A DNA stretch of 53,156 nt. Origin: an uncultured Erysipelotrichaceae bacterium (GTDB taxonomy: Bacteria; Bacillota_I; Bacilli_A; Erysipelotrichales; Erysipelotrichaceae). The notes beneath the pieces are model-generated. The model was given only the letters and a program-made list of their open reading frames with translations. It was not told the DNA's origin and searched no databases. The stretch covers positions 1 to 53,156 of the forward strand of contig OMYM01000440.1 in the NCBI GenBank assembly GCA_900315225.1, written 5' to 3'. Shown in pieces: positions 16,952-25,549 of the stretch (its first letter is position 1; every line of letters begins with the position of its first letter). The position numbers were made by a program, and so were the translations under genes.

Positions 16952-18417
16952 AGAAATACCTAAAGCTATTCTTAACAAACTACATCCTGCTCTATGCCCT
17001 TGCCAGCATTCCCGCTGCCATCCTATGGATTGTCACGACTGGCATCCTTCAGGAAGGTTCCATTTTCCTAGGCTGGCTGTCGCTTGCGGCTTTTGTTGTT
17101 CTATTCTTGTATTTCCAACGCAACAAACTGACAGAGGAACACTTTCGTTTCCATGGCATCCTTTTATGCGCCATGTTGTCAATCACCGCAATCATCTTGG
17201 CCATCGGTGCCATCTTCAAGAATTCCACCTTTGCTATGAACCTCGCCTACCCCGCGTTTCCTTTCTACATCTTGTTGATATTGACATTCTTTATCACCAA
17301 CCCATTTGAAGCCATTCCCTTTGTCATTGGCTCATTGGTCATTACCTTCCTTGCGGTGAGTGTCTTGATGAAAAAGATAAAGGAAGCCAAGCTCTATCTC
17401 ATAGTAGCACTGGTTCTTTGTCTCTCATGTGGCGTTTTATATTCCAGACAGCCTTTCGTTCTCTACAAGGGCCATGGCTTTGCCTATATGAACGGCTTCT
17501 CTAGCACCGATTTCACAGGCTACCATGTGTATGATAACAAGAAACTAGCAACCCTAGACCACCCGGCAAGCCTGCAGATCACCGATGTCGAGGACATGCC
17601 TGTACTTGATGGCGCAGAAGCATGCTACCCACTCTACGCAGCCATTGCCAAAGCCATATACAAGGATATCGATGTCATTGAGAAACAAGCCTTGAAAGAC
17701 CCCGTATACCACAATACAAACGGACGCATCGTCCAATTCACAAATACCGTTGTTGGCTATAACCACCTTGCTTCCCACAAGGTCGATATCTTCATCGGTG
17801 CCGGTCCCACCGAAGACCAAATTGTATTCACCAAGGAATTCGCAAAAGATGAAATCACAACCCTCCCCATTGGGAAAGAAGCCTTTGTCTTCTTCGTTGA
17901 AGAAGATAATCCGATCAATGGATTGACCAGCGAACAAATCCGATTAATCTACCATGGCGATATCACCAACTGGCAAGAACTTGGAGGAAAGAACCAAGAA
18001 ATCATCGCTTTCCAACGACCACGCAACTCGGGGTCGCAAGCCGCCATGATATGGTTCATGAAAGACGTTTCCCTCAAGGAACCATTGTCCTACGAAAACG
18101 TTGATGCCATGATGGGCGTTATCTCCGAAGTCGCCCAATACAACAATGAGAAAGGTGCAATGGGCTATACCTTCCGCTATTTCCTCGAGGGACTCTCCCA
18201 GGAAAAAGGCGTGAAGATGTTGGCTGTGGATGGGGTATACCCCAGTCTAGAGACAATCAAAAGCGGTGAATACCCATTGACCGTGCCACTTGTCGCAGCC
18301 ACTTTATCCCGTACTAGCCAACGCAAGAAAAGTGTCCAACAAGTACTGGATTTCTTGCTTTCCCCCGATGGCCAAGAACTCATCGAAAAAACAGGATACG
18401 CCCCTCTCAACAATTAA
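16948..18417 (+). CDS. Multi-pass membrane protein fused to a PstS-like extracellular binding domain
   Basis: 489 residues. The first 170 contain about six hydrophobic helices. The remainder is a periplasmic-binding-protein type 2 domain of the PstS class: YPLYAAIAKAIY resembles the ligand-contact helix. N-G-L-T-S-E-Q-I-R-L-I-Y-H-G-D-I-T-N-W-Q-E-L-G-G is the classic PstS segment, and F-Q-R-P-R-N-S-G-S-Q replaces the usual phosphate-contact loop. There is no lipobox and no ABC transporter genes nearby. A membrane-tethered sensor rather than a transport subunit is my inference. It overlaps an XRE regulator gene. Confidence 0.8.
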   Translation: MKKYLKLFLTNYILLYALASIPAAILWIVTTGILQEGSIFLGWLSLAAFVVLFLYFQRNKLTEEHFRFHGILLCAMLSITAIILAIGAIFKNSTFAMNLAYPAFPFYILLILTFFITNPFEAIPFVIGSLVITFLAVSVLMKKIKEAKLYLIVALVLCLSCGVLYSRQPFVLYKGHGFAYMNGFSSTDFTGYHVYDNKKLATLDHPASLQITDVEDMPVLDGAEACYPLYAAIAKAIYKDIDVIEKQALKDPVYHNTNGRIVQFTNTVVGYNHLASHKVDIFIGAGPTEDQIVFTKEFAKDEITTLPIGKEAFVFFVEEDNPINGLTSEQIRLIYHGDITNWQELGGKNQEIIAFQRPRNSGSQAAMIWFMKDVSLKEPLSYENVDAMMGVISEVAQYNNEKGAMGYTFRYFLEGLSQEKGVKMLAVDGVYPSLETIKSGEYPLTVPLVAATLSRTSQRKKSVQQVLDFLLSPDGQELIEKTGYAPLNN

Positions 18418-18444
18418 ACGAGTGCCTCTCGGCACTCGTTTTTA
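18418..18444 (+). terminator. Terminator of the XRE/PstS-like operon
   Basis: ACGAGTGCC and GGCACTCGT pair around a 4-nt loop, followed by T residues, immediately after the stop codon. Confidence 0.85.
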
Positions 18445-18450
18445 TCATAT

Positions 18451-19941
18451 TTAGATTTTCACCACATCATAGCGCGGGTTATTCAACACCGACAACATAT
18501 ACTCATATGGTGTCATGTTCAATGAATTTAACAATGTCTTGAAAATCGAGGCAGACTGTCCCGAACACAACTGCACATTTTCCGCATCACCCAACGCATG
18601 GAACACATCATGGCGTGATTCTACATTCCACAACACCAGGTTTGGCAATTCATAGCCAGCTTTTTGGAACCTATCCTTCATCTCCTCGACAAACGTCCAC
18701 TGTGTATCACGCAGGACACAATCAATTTCCCCATCGCTGATGACAATGATGCTGGAAGGCATCTCTTCACGCGGAACCTGCTTCTTGACAGCGGTATTCA
18801 ACAAAACATCGAAAGCAGCCTCCAGATTCGTGTTATATCCCCAGTTAGATTTAGCAACGCTAGCTACTTTTTCCAACAATGTGTTTCCCTTGATCGTCAC
18901 AAGATCGGGCACTTGCGAGAATGTCAAGAAGACGTTGCTGAAAGCGCCTTTGTTCCTTTCCGCAAAATAGATGCCCAAGCCGATAGAAGTCGCAATTGGT
19001 CTGCCCATCATGGATCCCGAAAGATCCACCATGATGAGAATATTGTTCTCACCCTCAATGTAGTTGGGCAATGCCTTCCATTGTTCCTCAATCACAGGAT
19101 CCATTGCCGGCAACTCCCAGCGATAGCCCATGATCTTGTCGGTATACTTTTGCACAATGTCATATGGATACAAAGTCCCCGCACGAATCTTCTTCTCGCC
19201 CGACTTGACTTGTTCCATATACGCCCCAAAGCGCTCCTTATCGTTACGCCAGAAAGCCACGCGATAACGGTTCATCGCCATGGAAGGAACAGCCTCATAG
19301 GTTATTTTGTCATATTCCTTGGCGCTCATGTCCACTTCCGTGACATTTAGATAACGGCGCAACATCGACAACGTCTTGCGGTAGTCTTTTTTATCCATGC
19401 CAAGCGCCTTAGCAAGCTTTCTTGCCTTCTGTCTTGTCGCATAAGACGAAGTGTTGGCCGAAGGCAACCACTTTGCTAATAGAGAGATTGGCTTATGATC
19501 CTTGCTAAGGGATACATCGCTTGTCAATTGCTTCTTGACCAAGGCAACGACATCATCCGCCACGGGAGTGTCAAGCAACACCAACAAATCATCCCATCTG
19601 CCAAATTCAACAACCAGCTCAAGATTCTTGCGCATGATATCCGGATAAACATTCGCAAGCGTCAAGAACATCGCCCTAGCCGCTTCTCTTTCGCCTAGCC
19701 CGCCCCTGATATCGCGCGCATAGAACGCAAGCTTCGTTGCCAACAATTTGTCTTCCGCCAGCGCACACGCAAACTTGACAGGAACATCCTTAACGCGCGA
19801 GCGCAACGAACCAGCTAACGCAAACAAATCAAGCAATGCGCCAGATCCTGTGGACGACAACGCCAATTCCCCGTTTTCCGTCAATGTCCAATTCAGTTCT
19901 TCCGACAACCCCTTTAACAAAAGATTCTCCTGTCCCATCAT
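18451..19941 (-). CDS. Ro60-like (TROVE/vWA, DUF2828-type) RNA-binding protein candidate
   Basis: 496 residues. The N-terminal two-thirds are helical. They contain Y-A-R-D-I-R-G-G-L-G-E-R (74-85) and EFGRWDDLLVLL (112-123), the pattern of TROVE/DUF2828 HEAT-like modules. The C-terminal part is a von Willebrand A domain with an intact MIDAS: DLSGSM (D306, S308, S310), T371 in GYNTNLEAAF, and D403 in ISDGEID. Ro60 proteins bind Y RNAs and misfolded RNAs and work with exoribonucleases. DUF2828 proteins are the less studied relatives, so RNA binding is inference. The start has AAGGAGGG directly upstream. A 250-nt structured leader with its own promoter precedes it. Confidence 0.8.
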   Translation of the reverse strand: MMGQENLLLKGLSEELNWTLTENGELALSSTGSGALLDLFALAGSLRSRVKDVPVKFACALAEDKLLATKLAFYARDIRGGLGEREAARAMFLTLANVYPDIMRKNLELVVEFGRWDDLLVLLDTPVADDVVALVKKQLTSDVSLSKDHKPISLLAKWLPSANTSSYATRQKARKLAKALGMDKKDYRKTLSMLRRYLNVTEVDMSAKEYDKITYEAVPSMAMNRYRVAFWRNDKERFGAYMEQVKSGEKKIRAGTLYPYDIVQKYTDKIMGYRWELPAMDPVIEEQWKALPNYIEGENNILIMVDLSGSMMGRPIATSIGLGIYFAERNKGAFSNVFLTFSQVPDLVTIKGNTLLEKVASVAKSNWGYNTNLEAAFDVLLNTAVKKQVPREEMPSSIIVISDGEIDCVLRDTQWTFVEEMKDRFQKAGYELPNLVLWNVESRHDVFHALGDAENVQLCSGQSASIFKTLLNSLNMTPYEYMLSVLNNPRYDVVKI

Positions 19942-19954
19942 GACCCTCCTTTTT

Positions 19955-20036
19955 CAAAACAAAAAGCGTCAACCAAGCCCCAGCAACTATTTTTTCACGA
20001 CACCAGTCATCCAGAGCCTGCATGTGTCAACGCCTT
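19955..20036 (-). other. Terminator-like hairpin in the leader of the Ro60-like gene
   Basis: On the minus strand AAGGCGU (20036-20030) pairs with ACGCUUU (19969-19963). An inner GACAC/GUGUC stem lies between them, and UUUUUGUUUU follows the outer stem. The structure ends only a few bases before the ribosome site, so it could end a small RNA or attenuate the downstream gene. Confidence 0.45.
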
Positions 20037-20080
20037 GTTTAAATTTAGTCCTTATCATATCCTAATTTTTTTTGCTGTGT

Positions 20081-20180
20081 GTGTCGAATACTAGACGCGT
20101 TAGGTTAAACGAAATTTATGGATTTCACTTTACACAAAGATTGCTGTTAGCGTCTACTGTCAGCCCTATTGAACCAACAC
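20081..20180 (-). ncRNA. Candidate structured RNA upstream of the Ro60-like gene (Y-RNA-like?)
   Basis: Starting at the expected +1, three nested stems can form in the minus-strand RNA: GUGUUGG (20180-20174) with UCGACAC (20087-20081); UAGACGC (20156-20150) with GCGUCUA (20098-20092); and AAGUGAAAU (20130-20122) with AUUUCGUUU (20115-20107, with G-U pairs). Ends-paired, internally looped and about 100 nt long is the general plan of Y RNAs, which in bacteria lie beside Ro60 genes. I do not see a clear match to the conserved Y-RNA protein-binding sequence, so the identity is a hypothesis. Confidence 0.35.
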
Positions 20181-20184
20181 CCAT

Positions 20185-20193
20185 AGTATATCA
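20185..20193 (-). promoter_or_regulatory. Extended -10 promoter of the structured leader RNA
   Basis: The minus strand reads TGATATACT (20193-20185), an extended -10 (TG-N-TATACT). The -35 is weak: TTGTGT lies 19 bp upstream. Confidence 0.5.
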
Positions 20194-20252
20194 CACTTTC
20201 CGCAGAGTGACACAAGATTTTTCAAAAATATTCTGTCCCACCTTGCGCATTC

Positions 20253-20281
20253 ACAAAAGGAAGGGATTTCCCATCCCTTCC
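20253..20281 (-). terminator. Terminator of the triple esterase gene
   Basis: GGAAGGGAT and ATCCCTTCC pair around a 5-nt loop. The minus strand then has TTTT. It lies just past the stop codon at 20296. Confidence 0.8.
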
Positions 20282-20295
20282 TCTATTAATGAAGA

Positions 20296-23200
20296 CTATT
20301 GCCTGATGCCTGTGATCGGATCAAAGAAATATGTCTTGCCATTGATTGTCTGCGTACCCTTGTACATTGCGCCTGTGATCAAGTCATAGTAGTATACGCC
20401 ATCGTCGTTCGCATACCAACCCTTGATCATCTGACCATACTTGTCGTAACGCACCCACTTGCCTTCTGGATATCCATTAGGATCATCCTGGAACAGGTAA
20501 GGGATCCAGACTTCCTTGTTTCTAGCTACCAAGCCATCCGCATCAGCGTCCAGCCAATACCAAGCATCTGTGACAGGATCATAGATCTCGCGTCCTCTTG
20601 GCACCTTGTTGTACAGAGTGTCTGAGATGTTCTTAGGATCATCGACAGTTCCCTGCCTGATGCCATCCTCGAACCAATACTGCTTGTTGTCGATAATCTT
20701 GAATCCCATGAATCCTTCATATTCCGCAAGCCACTTCCACTCGTTGAGATCGCCCTCTGTGTTGGCGTTGTTATCGAAGTAGATCCAGCTCCAATGTCCG
20801 CTGTACTCGTATGGGTTGCCTTCCGCATCGGTAAACCTGCCTGTCAGGTCTTCAACCTTTGCCCATTCGGAGACATGCGTCTCAATGCCAGCCTCCTTGA
20901 ATCTTGCGATTGTCGGCTTTGAGCAAAGGTCAGGATTGACGGTTGTGTCTGTCAAAGCGTATGTGAACCAATACTTTGTTCCACCTTCCTTGACTGCCGC
21001 GATCATTTCGTCTGTGATGTATTCATCAAAGAATGCTTCGCAGATCGGGAATGCCTTGTAGAAGTATCCAGGATGCTTCATGGTGATTTCCATGGTCATG
21101 TATCCGCCATTGGAGCAGCCACCAACAATGACTCTGTCCCTGTTGATCTCCGGATGCTTTCTGACATACCAGTCGATGAACTCAAACAGGTCGTCCGCAT
21201 AGCAGGAACCCTTGTCGCCATTCTGGTAAGCGCCTGTGCCATCGTCCATCCACATTGTTGGAGCCTGTGGCGTAATGACATACGCACCGCCAAATGTATC
21301 CTGGAACTCTTTGTCCGCAAATGCTGTTACTTCGTTGCCAAGCAAGTCAATGTAGTTGTCGTTCTTGCCCTTGTTCGTGCCTTCGCCCGCGCCATGGAGC
21401 CAAACCACAAGAGGCATTTCCTCGGTAACCTTCTCAGGAACGAATTCGCCATAGACGATTGGTGTTCCGCTTGGAGCAATGTATGTATCCTGGTTGAAGG
21501 AATCTGCCAGAGGGCTGATCCACTGGTCGTTGTCATAGAAATCAAATGCCTTGTGTACGGTAATGCCATCGCCGACAACGGTCAGTTCATACTGGTCGAC
21601 CCATCTGTTGAAGCCAGAGCCAAGCTCATAGAAGAATGGCGAGCCTTCGTTTGGCGAAACGTACATTTCAACCGTAACAATCTTGCCTTCTGCCGCATCA
21701 ACCTTGTTTCCTGCCTCATCGGACAGATATACAGCTGTAACCTTGCGATCTGTTGTCGCTACGATATTCTGGAATGTACCCCAGTCGAACGCTTCCTTCA
21801 CTTCTGTGACAGTGAAGTCTTCCGCCTTGAGGTCTTCCGCCTTGACCGCAGCATCTAGTGTGATGATTGCCTTGTCAACGGCTGGACCCCAGTCATCGCC
21901 AACGACATTGACGATCATGGAACCGTTGCTCCTTCTCTGGTTCGCCAGCCATTCCCAGCAATTTACGCCCTTTTCATCGAAGCACTCGTTGTTGTCGAAA
22001 TGTACCCAGCTCCAGTGTCCGGAATACTGGTAAGGAGCACCCGCCTCATCGGTGAATCTACCTGTTGTGTCATGGACATCCGCAAACTCAGAGACATGGA
22101 GGTTGGAAGCGCCAGCTGCCTTCAATCTTTCGATTGTATTGCGGCAATAGATTTCAGGAACAAGCGTTGGATCGTTAGCCGCAAATACGAACCAGAGCGG
22201 CAGATCCTTGATCGCTTGAATCATCTCATCGGTAACATCTTCATCTCTGTATCCTTCGCAAATCGGCAGGACAGCACCAAAGAAATCAGGGTTGCGGATT
22301 GCGAGGTTCAATGTCATATATCCACCATTGGAGCAGCCGGTCACATAGATCCTGTCTGCGTCAATGTCATCGTTCTTCGCAACATAATCCTTGATCAACT
22401 CCATGACAGAGTCATTGTAGATGGATGTTCCTACCTCATCCTTTTCGCCTTTCCAGTCATAGCCTTCCAGCCAGTATGTTGGAACCTGTGGAACCAATAC
22501 ATACGAGCCATCCAAGACACCTTGGAACTCTTCGCCAGCAAATGCCGTGACTTCATTCGCCAACAGGACGATAGAAGGATCTGTGCCGCCTTCGCCGCCG
22601 CCATTGAGCCAAATCAGAAGCGGATTCTTCTTGCCGTCATCCTTGAGGCTGCCTGTGTAGTCCGCATAGCTATAGACATTTCCATCGGAAGCCGTGAACT
22701 TATGGGTAAGATCGAACTTGTCGAGCTGTGGAGAAATCATTGTGCTGAAATCAATCGCTGGATCGATTGCCAAAGCCTTGATGACTGTGCCGTCCTCGGC
22801 CGTCAGGTTGCTCTTGAGGTAGACACGCAGCTCATAAGGATCGCACCATGCATTTCTGCCTGTATCAAGACGATAGATGAATGGCGAGCCTTCGCTTGGC
22901 GAAACGTACATCTCGATTGCGACATAGTCGCTAGCGCCATCGACCTTGTTGCCATCCTTGTCGGATGTGTACGCATCAAGGATCTTTCTCTCAGCGTCCA
23001 CGATGCCAACTTCGCCAGTAGCCCAGTCAACCGTAGCCTGCTTGGACTCAACGACAGTGAATGCATCAGCCTTGACGGAATCAGCCTTGACCTTTGTGTC
23101 GAGCTTGAGGATCGTCTTTGTGACGCCAACGCCCCAATCATCGCCAAGGATTTCAACTCTCTGTGTTCCTGGCAATCCTTCAGGCTGATAGTCGACTGCC

Positions 23201-24570
23201 CAATTCCAAATGTGCGAGCCATCAGCTGCCTCAGGGTTGTTCCTGAGCGTATAGATCCAGCTCCAGTGATCGGAATACTTGACTTCTGTGTAAACGCCAT
23301 CCTGGTCGTAGTCCTCGGCGAACTTCATCTTTCCGCCTTGGCGTGTCTCGCCCGAAAGACCAGTGATGGTATTGAGGTCAAATGTCTCGTAAAGGGACAG
23401 CTTGTACTTGTTGTCAGCAGTCTCATAGGTTGTAAAGCCAGACGCAATTTCCTTGTCGCCGACATACTTCTTGCTTGTGACAGCCTGTCCGTTGGAAATG
23501 ATGTTCCAGATTCTCTTGGAGCAGAATTCCGGATTAACGGAACTGTCTGTCTCGCCCTGCACCAGCCAGATTGCCGTGTCGGAATCAAGAAGCTTCTTCA
23601 ATTCGTCATCGGTGGGGATCGCATCTTCGCTTTCACTTCTCGCGTTTGCCGCATCAAGCGCAGGGCAGTTGATCATGGCAGCCTTGAACAGGTCAGGATA
23701 GGCAATGATCATCCTTGTGCACATGAAGCCACCGGCGGATGCGCCAGAGAGATAAATCTCTCCCTCGTTGATTCCGTTGTCCTTGACCACCTTCATGATC
23801 TCGTTGTAGCACGGTTCAAGCAGGTTGTCCTTGACTGCGAAATACCACATGTTTGGTGCCTGGAAGCACATGACGCTTGCGTCACCGAACACTTCCTGCG
23901 CTTCGCTTACCCAAGCCGCGCCACCGCGGTTTGCCAGGATCTGCGCAATGTTGTTATTCGTGTCCTTGACCGGGAAGTCGCCCTCGCCATTGCCATGGAA
24001 GAAGACGATCAGCTTATCGTTTGTGCCTTTGTGGAACTGATAATTGATCACATCCTGCACATCTGTGTAGGCCGCAACCTCGGGATCCACCAGATCCTTG
24101 TAGGAGGAAACGCCACAGCTGTACGTGCCTGTGAATTCAACTTCTCTTCCATCCGGTGCCGTTTCAATCAACGGCTTGTTCTGGGTAACATCAAGTTTCA
24201 AGACAGCCGGATAGTTTCTACCCTCGGCCAACCATGTCAGGGAAGCGGTCGCCGATTGGTCAAAATACAATGTCGCAACGCCACCGTCAACCTCGGTCTT
24301 GACGATCGGGATATCCTTTTCCGCATAGACATTTCCCTTGTTTGCGCCATAGTCAATTGTGGAGACATAGTGAACCGTGAACGTATCTTTGTCCAGTCCA
24401 GAGATCTTCTTGTCGCCAAAATCAATCGTCAGCTTATCAATGCCCTGCCCAGCATCGGTCACAACGCCATAGGCAGTAACATCGATAGGAGTTTCTTCTG
24501 CGTACACAGGAGCCGTCATCAGCCCTGCCGCCATGAAGAAAGACAATAGAATGCTACAAAGCTTCTTCAT
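20296..24570 (-). CDS. Secreted triple alpha/beta-hydrolase (esterase) with wall-binding module
   Basis: 1424 residues. Signal peptide 1-24 (cleavage after V-Y-A). Three copies follow of an Ig-like esterase N-domain plus an alpha/beta hydrolase of the polyhydroxybutyrate/feruloyl-esterase type. Each has its own likely triad: S278 (GASAGG), D342, H435; S747 (GCSNGG), D800, H852; S1153 (GCSNGG), D1208, H1259. Each histidine sits in Y-S-x-H-W-S-W. Copies 2 and 3 are more alike than copy 1. Residues about 1290-1424 are the wall-binding module shared with the proteins at 2 and 8588. Likely role: removing ester groups from plant or host polysaccharide at the cell surface, substrate unknown. The promoter carries a perfect cre site, so glucose repression is likely. 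Confidence 0.85.
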   Translation of the reverse strand: MKKLCSILLSFFMAAGLMTAPVYAEETPIDVTAYGVVTDAGQGIDKLTIDFGDKKISGLDKDTFTVHYVSTIDYGANKGNVYAEKDIPIVKTEVDGGVATLYFDQSATASLTWLAEGRNYPAVLKLDVTQNKPLIETAPDGREVEFTGTYSCGVSSYKDLVDPEVAAYTDVQDVINYQFHKGTNDKLIVFFHGNGEGDFPVKDTNNNIAQILANRGGAAWVSEAQEVFGDASVMCFQAPNMWYFAVKDNLLEPCYNEIMKVVKDNGINEGEIYLSGASAGGFMCTRMIIAYPDLFKAAMINCPALDAANARSESEDAIPTDDELKKLLDSDTAIWLVQGETDSSVNPEFCSKRIWNIISNGQAVTSKKYVGDKEIASGFTTYETADNKYKLSLYETFDLNTITGLSGETRQGGKMKFAEDYDQDGVYTEVKYSDHWSWIYTLRNNPEAADGSHIWNWAVDYQPEGLPGTQRVEILGDDWGVGVTKTILKLDTKVKADSVKADAFTVVESKQATVDWATGEVGIVDAERKILDAYTSDKDGNKVDGASDYVAIEMYVSPSEGSPFIYRLDTGRNAWCDPYELRVYLKSNLTAEDGTVIKALAIDPAIDFSTMISPQLDKFDLTHKFTASDGNVYSYADYTGSLKDDGKKNPLLIWLNGGGEGGTDPSIVLLANEVTAFAGEEFQGVLDGSYVLVPQVPTYWLEGYDWKGEKDEVGTSIYNDSVMELIKDYVAKNDDIDADRIYVTGCSNGGYMTLNLAIRNPDFFGAVLPICEGYRDEDVTDEMIQAIKDLPLWFVFAANDPTLVPEIYCRNTIERLKAAGASNLHVSEFADVHDTTGRFTDEAGAPYQYSGHWSWVHFDNNECFDEKGVNCWEWLANQRRSNGSMIVNVVGDDWGPAVDKAIITLDAAVKAEDLKAEDFTVTEVKEAFDWGTFQNIVATTDRKVTAVYLSDEAGNKVDAAEGKIVTVEMYVSPNEGSPFFYELGSGFNRWVDQYELTVVGDGITVHKAFDFYDNDQWISPLADSFNQDTYIAPSGTPIVYGEFVPEKVTEEMPLVVWLHGAGEGTNKGKNDNYIDLLGNEVTAFADKEFQDTFGGAYVITPQAPTMWMDDGTGAYQNGDKGSCYADDLFEFIDWYVRKHPEINRDRVIVGGCSNGGYMTMEITMKHPGYFYKAFPICEAFFDEYITDEMIAAVKEGGTKYWFTYALTDTTVNPDLCSKPTIARFKEAGIETHVSEWAKVEDLTGRFTDAEGNPYEYSGHWSWIYFDNNANTEGDLNEWKWLAEYEGFMGFKIIDNKQYWFEDGIRQGTVDDPKNISDTLYNKVPRGREIYDPVTDAWYWLDADADGLVARNKEVWIPYLFQDDPNGYPEGKWVRYDKYGQMIKGWYANDDGVYYYDLITGAMYKGTQTINGKTYFFDPITGIRQ

Positions 24571-24630
24571 ATATAACTCTCCTCTCAGTTATACTTGCCA
24601 TTATAATTCTTACGATCACCATTCTCAAGC

Positions 24631-24672
24631 TGAAAACGCTTTCATAATATGAAAGTGAAAGATACATATCAA
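24631..24672 (-). promoter_or_regulatory. Promoter of the triple esterase with perfect cre site
   Basis: Minus strand: TTGATA (24672-24667), 17-bp spacer, TATTAT (24649-24644). A cre site at 24644-24631 follows at once, reading TGAAAACGCTTTCA on the plus strand, and meets TGWAANCGNTNWCA at every position. CcpA bound there would overlap the start of transcription. Confidence 0.8.
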
Positions 24673-24680
24673 CCAAATTT

Positions 24681-24708
24681 AAAAAGCACCAAATCATTTG
24701 ATGCTTTT
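24681..24708 (-). terminator. Terminator of the lipoprotein gene at 25503
   Basis: Minus-strand RNA: AAAAGCAUCAAAU pairs with AUUUGGUGCUUUU (one G-U pair), ending in a U run. Confidence 0.8.
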
Positions 24709-24720
24709 CATGTTCTTTGG

Positions 24721-25503
24721 CTATTGTGCGTCAACCTGATAAACCAGGTTTAGCGTGCCTTCATCCATATAGCCGTAATACACTTTTACCTTGTCTTGCG
24801 ATGCTACGCCGCTTGCCGCGAAAGACACTTCATCACCTTCATTTGCGTGAAAGTCATTGGTAGCGTCCACTTTCAGTCGACATGTTTCATTTTCTACAGC
24901 GATGACCTCTCCCGTGACATACCGCACACCATCTGGCAATTCGGTGTCGTTACGCAACGACCGTTTGGCGAAATAATGAAACCCATCCGCCAGCGGGACG
25001 GTAAGATATGGCGGGATATCAATCTGGAAGCCATCAAAGAAACTATCCTCATCGCGTTCGAACGAAAAGTTTCTTTCAAGTTCCTTGGCAGGCAATTGAT
25101 CCGAGTCTACCGTTGAAACAAAGAATCCATCCATGTTCCCGCACCTGATCCTGCCATCGATATACCCTGTATCCACATACAGTTCCCCATGGTAGACAAA
25201 GGCCTTGGGAACAACCCTTTCACGATACTCTGGCAACAGGTGAATCATCTCGATAGACTCTTCATCCAATGCGCATTCCATGCCATCGCAAAACATGCGT
25301 CCGACACTCTCATTCACCTCGTAAAGAACATCATCCTTCACAAAGGAATATTCCGTCACATCGTCATGTTCCGCAACGACAAACACGAGATCCTCAAAGC
25401 TTGCGGCAGAAGGGGCGTCATCATCCTCGCGCGCCGCAACGCTTGAGGAAGATGTCGCGCACCCCGCCACAAGCACCGCTAACAACAGACATAAATACTT
25501 CAT
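24721..25503 (-). CDS. Lipoprotein of unknown function
   Basis: 260 residues. The signal peptide MKYLCLLLAVLVAGC ends in a lipobox (V-A-G-C), then a serine-rich linker and an acidic stretch. The rest is a beta-rich domain I do not recognise. It includes a four-cysteine pattern (MFCDGMEC, IRCGNMDG, ETCRLKV). The ATG at 25503 has AAGGAG upstream and fits the signal peptide better than 25521. It lies 46 bp downstream of the coiled-coil gene and is probably in the same transcript. Confidence 0.75.
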   Translation of the reverse strand: MKYLCLLLAVLVAGCATSSSSVAAREDDDAPSAASFEDLVFVVAEHDDVTEYSFVKDDVLYEVNESVGRMFCDGMECALDEESIEMIHLLPEYRERVVPKAFVYHGELYVDTGYIDGRIRCGNMDGFFVSTVDSDQLPAKELERNFSFERDEDSFFDGFQIDIPPYLTVPLADGFHYFAKRSLRNDTELPDGVRYVTGEVIAVENETCRLKVDATNDFHANEGDEVSFAASGVASQDKVKVYYGYMDEGTLNLVYQVDAQ

Positions 25504-25549
25504 GCTCGTTTTCTCCTTCATCCATCATGACGAAGAAAAGCATTGAAGA

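Noticed and set aside
20163..20175. T-loop-like GGUUCAAU in the leader RNA as evidence for a tRNA-like module
   Set aside because: The flanking bases do not form the needed T-stem, so it does not support a YrlA-type tRNA mimic.
22000..24549. 849-codon open frame on the plus strand opposite the triple esterase
   Set aside because: It is exactly antisense to a clear three-triad enzyme, has no ribosome site, and its product is not protein-like. It is a by-product of the codon use of the real gene.
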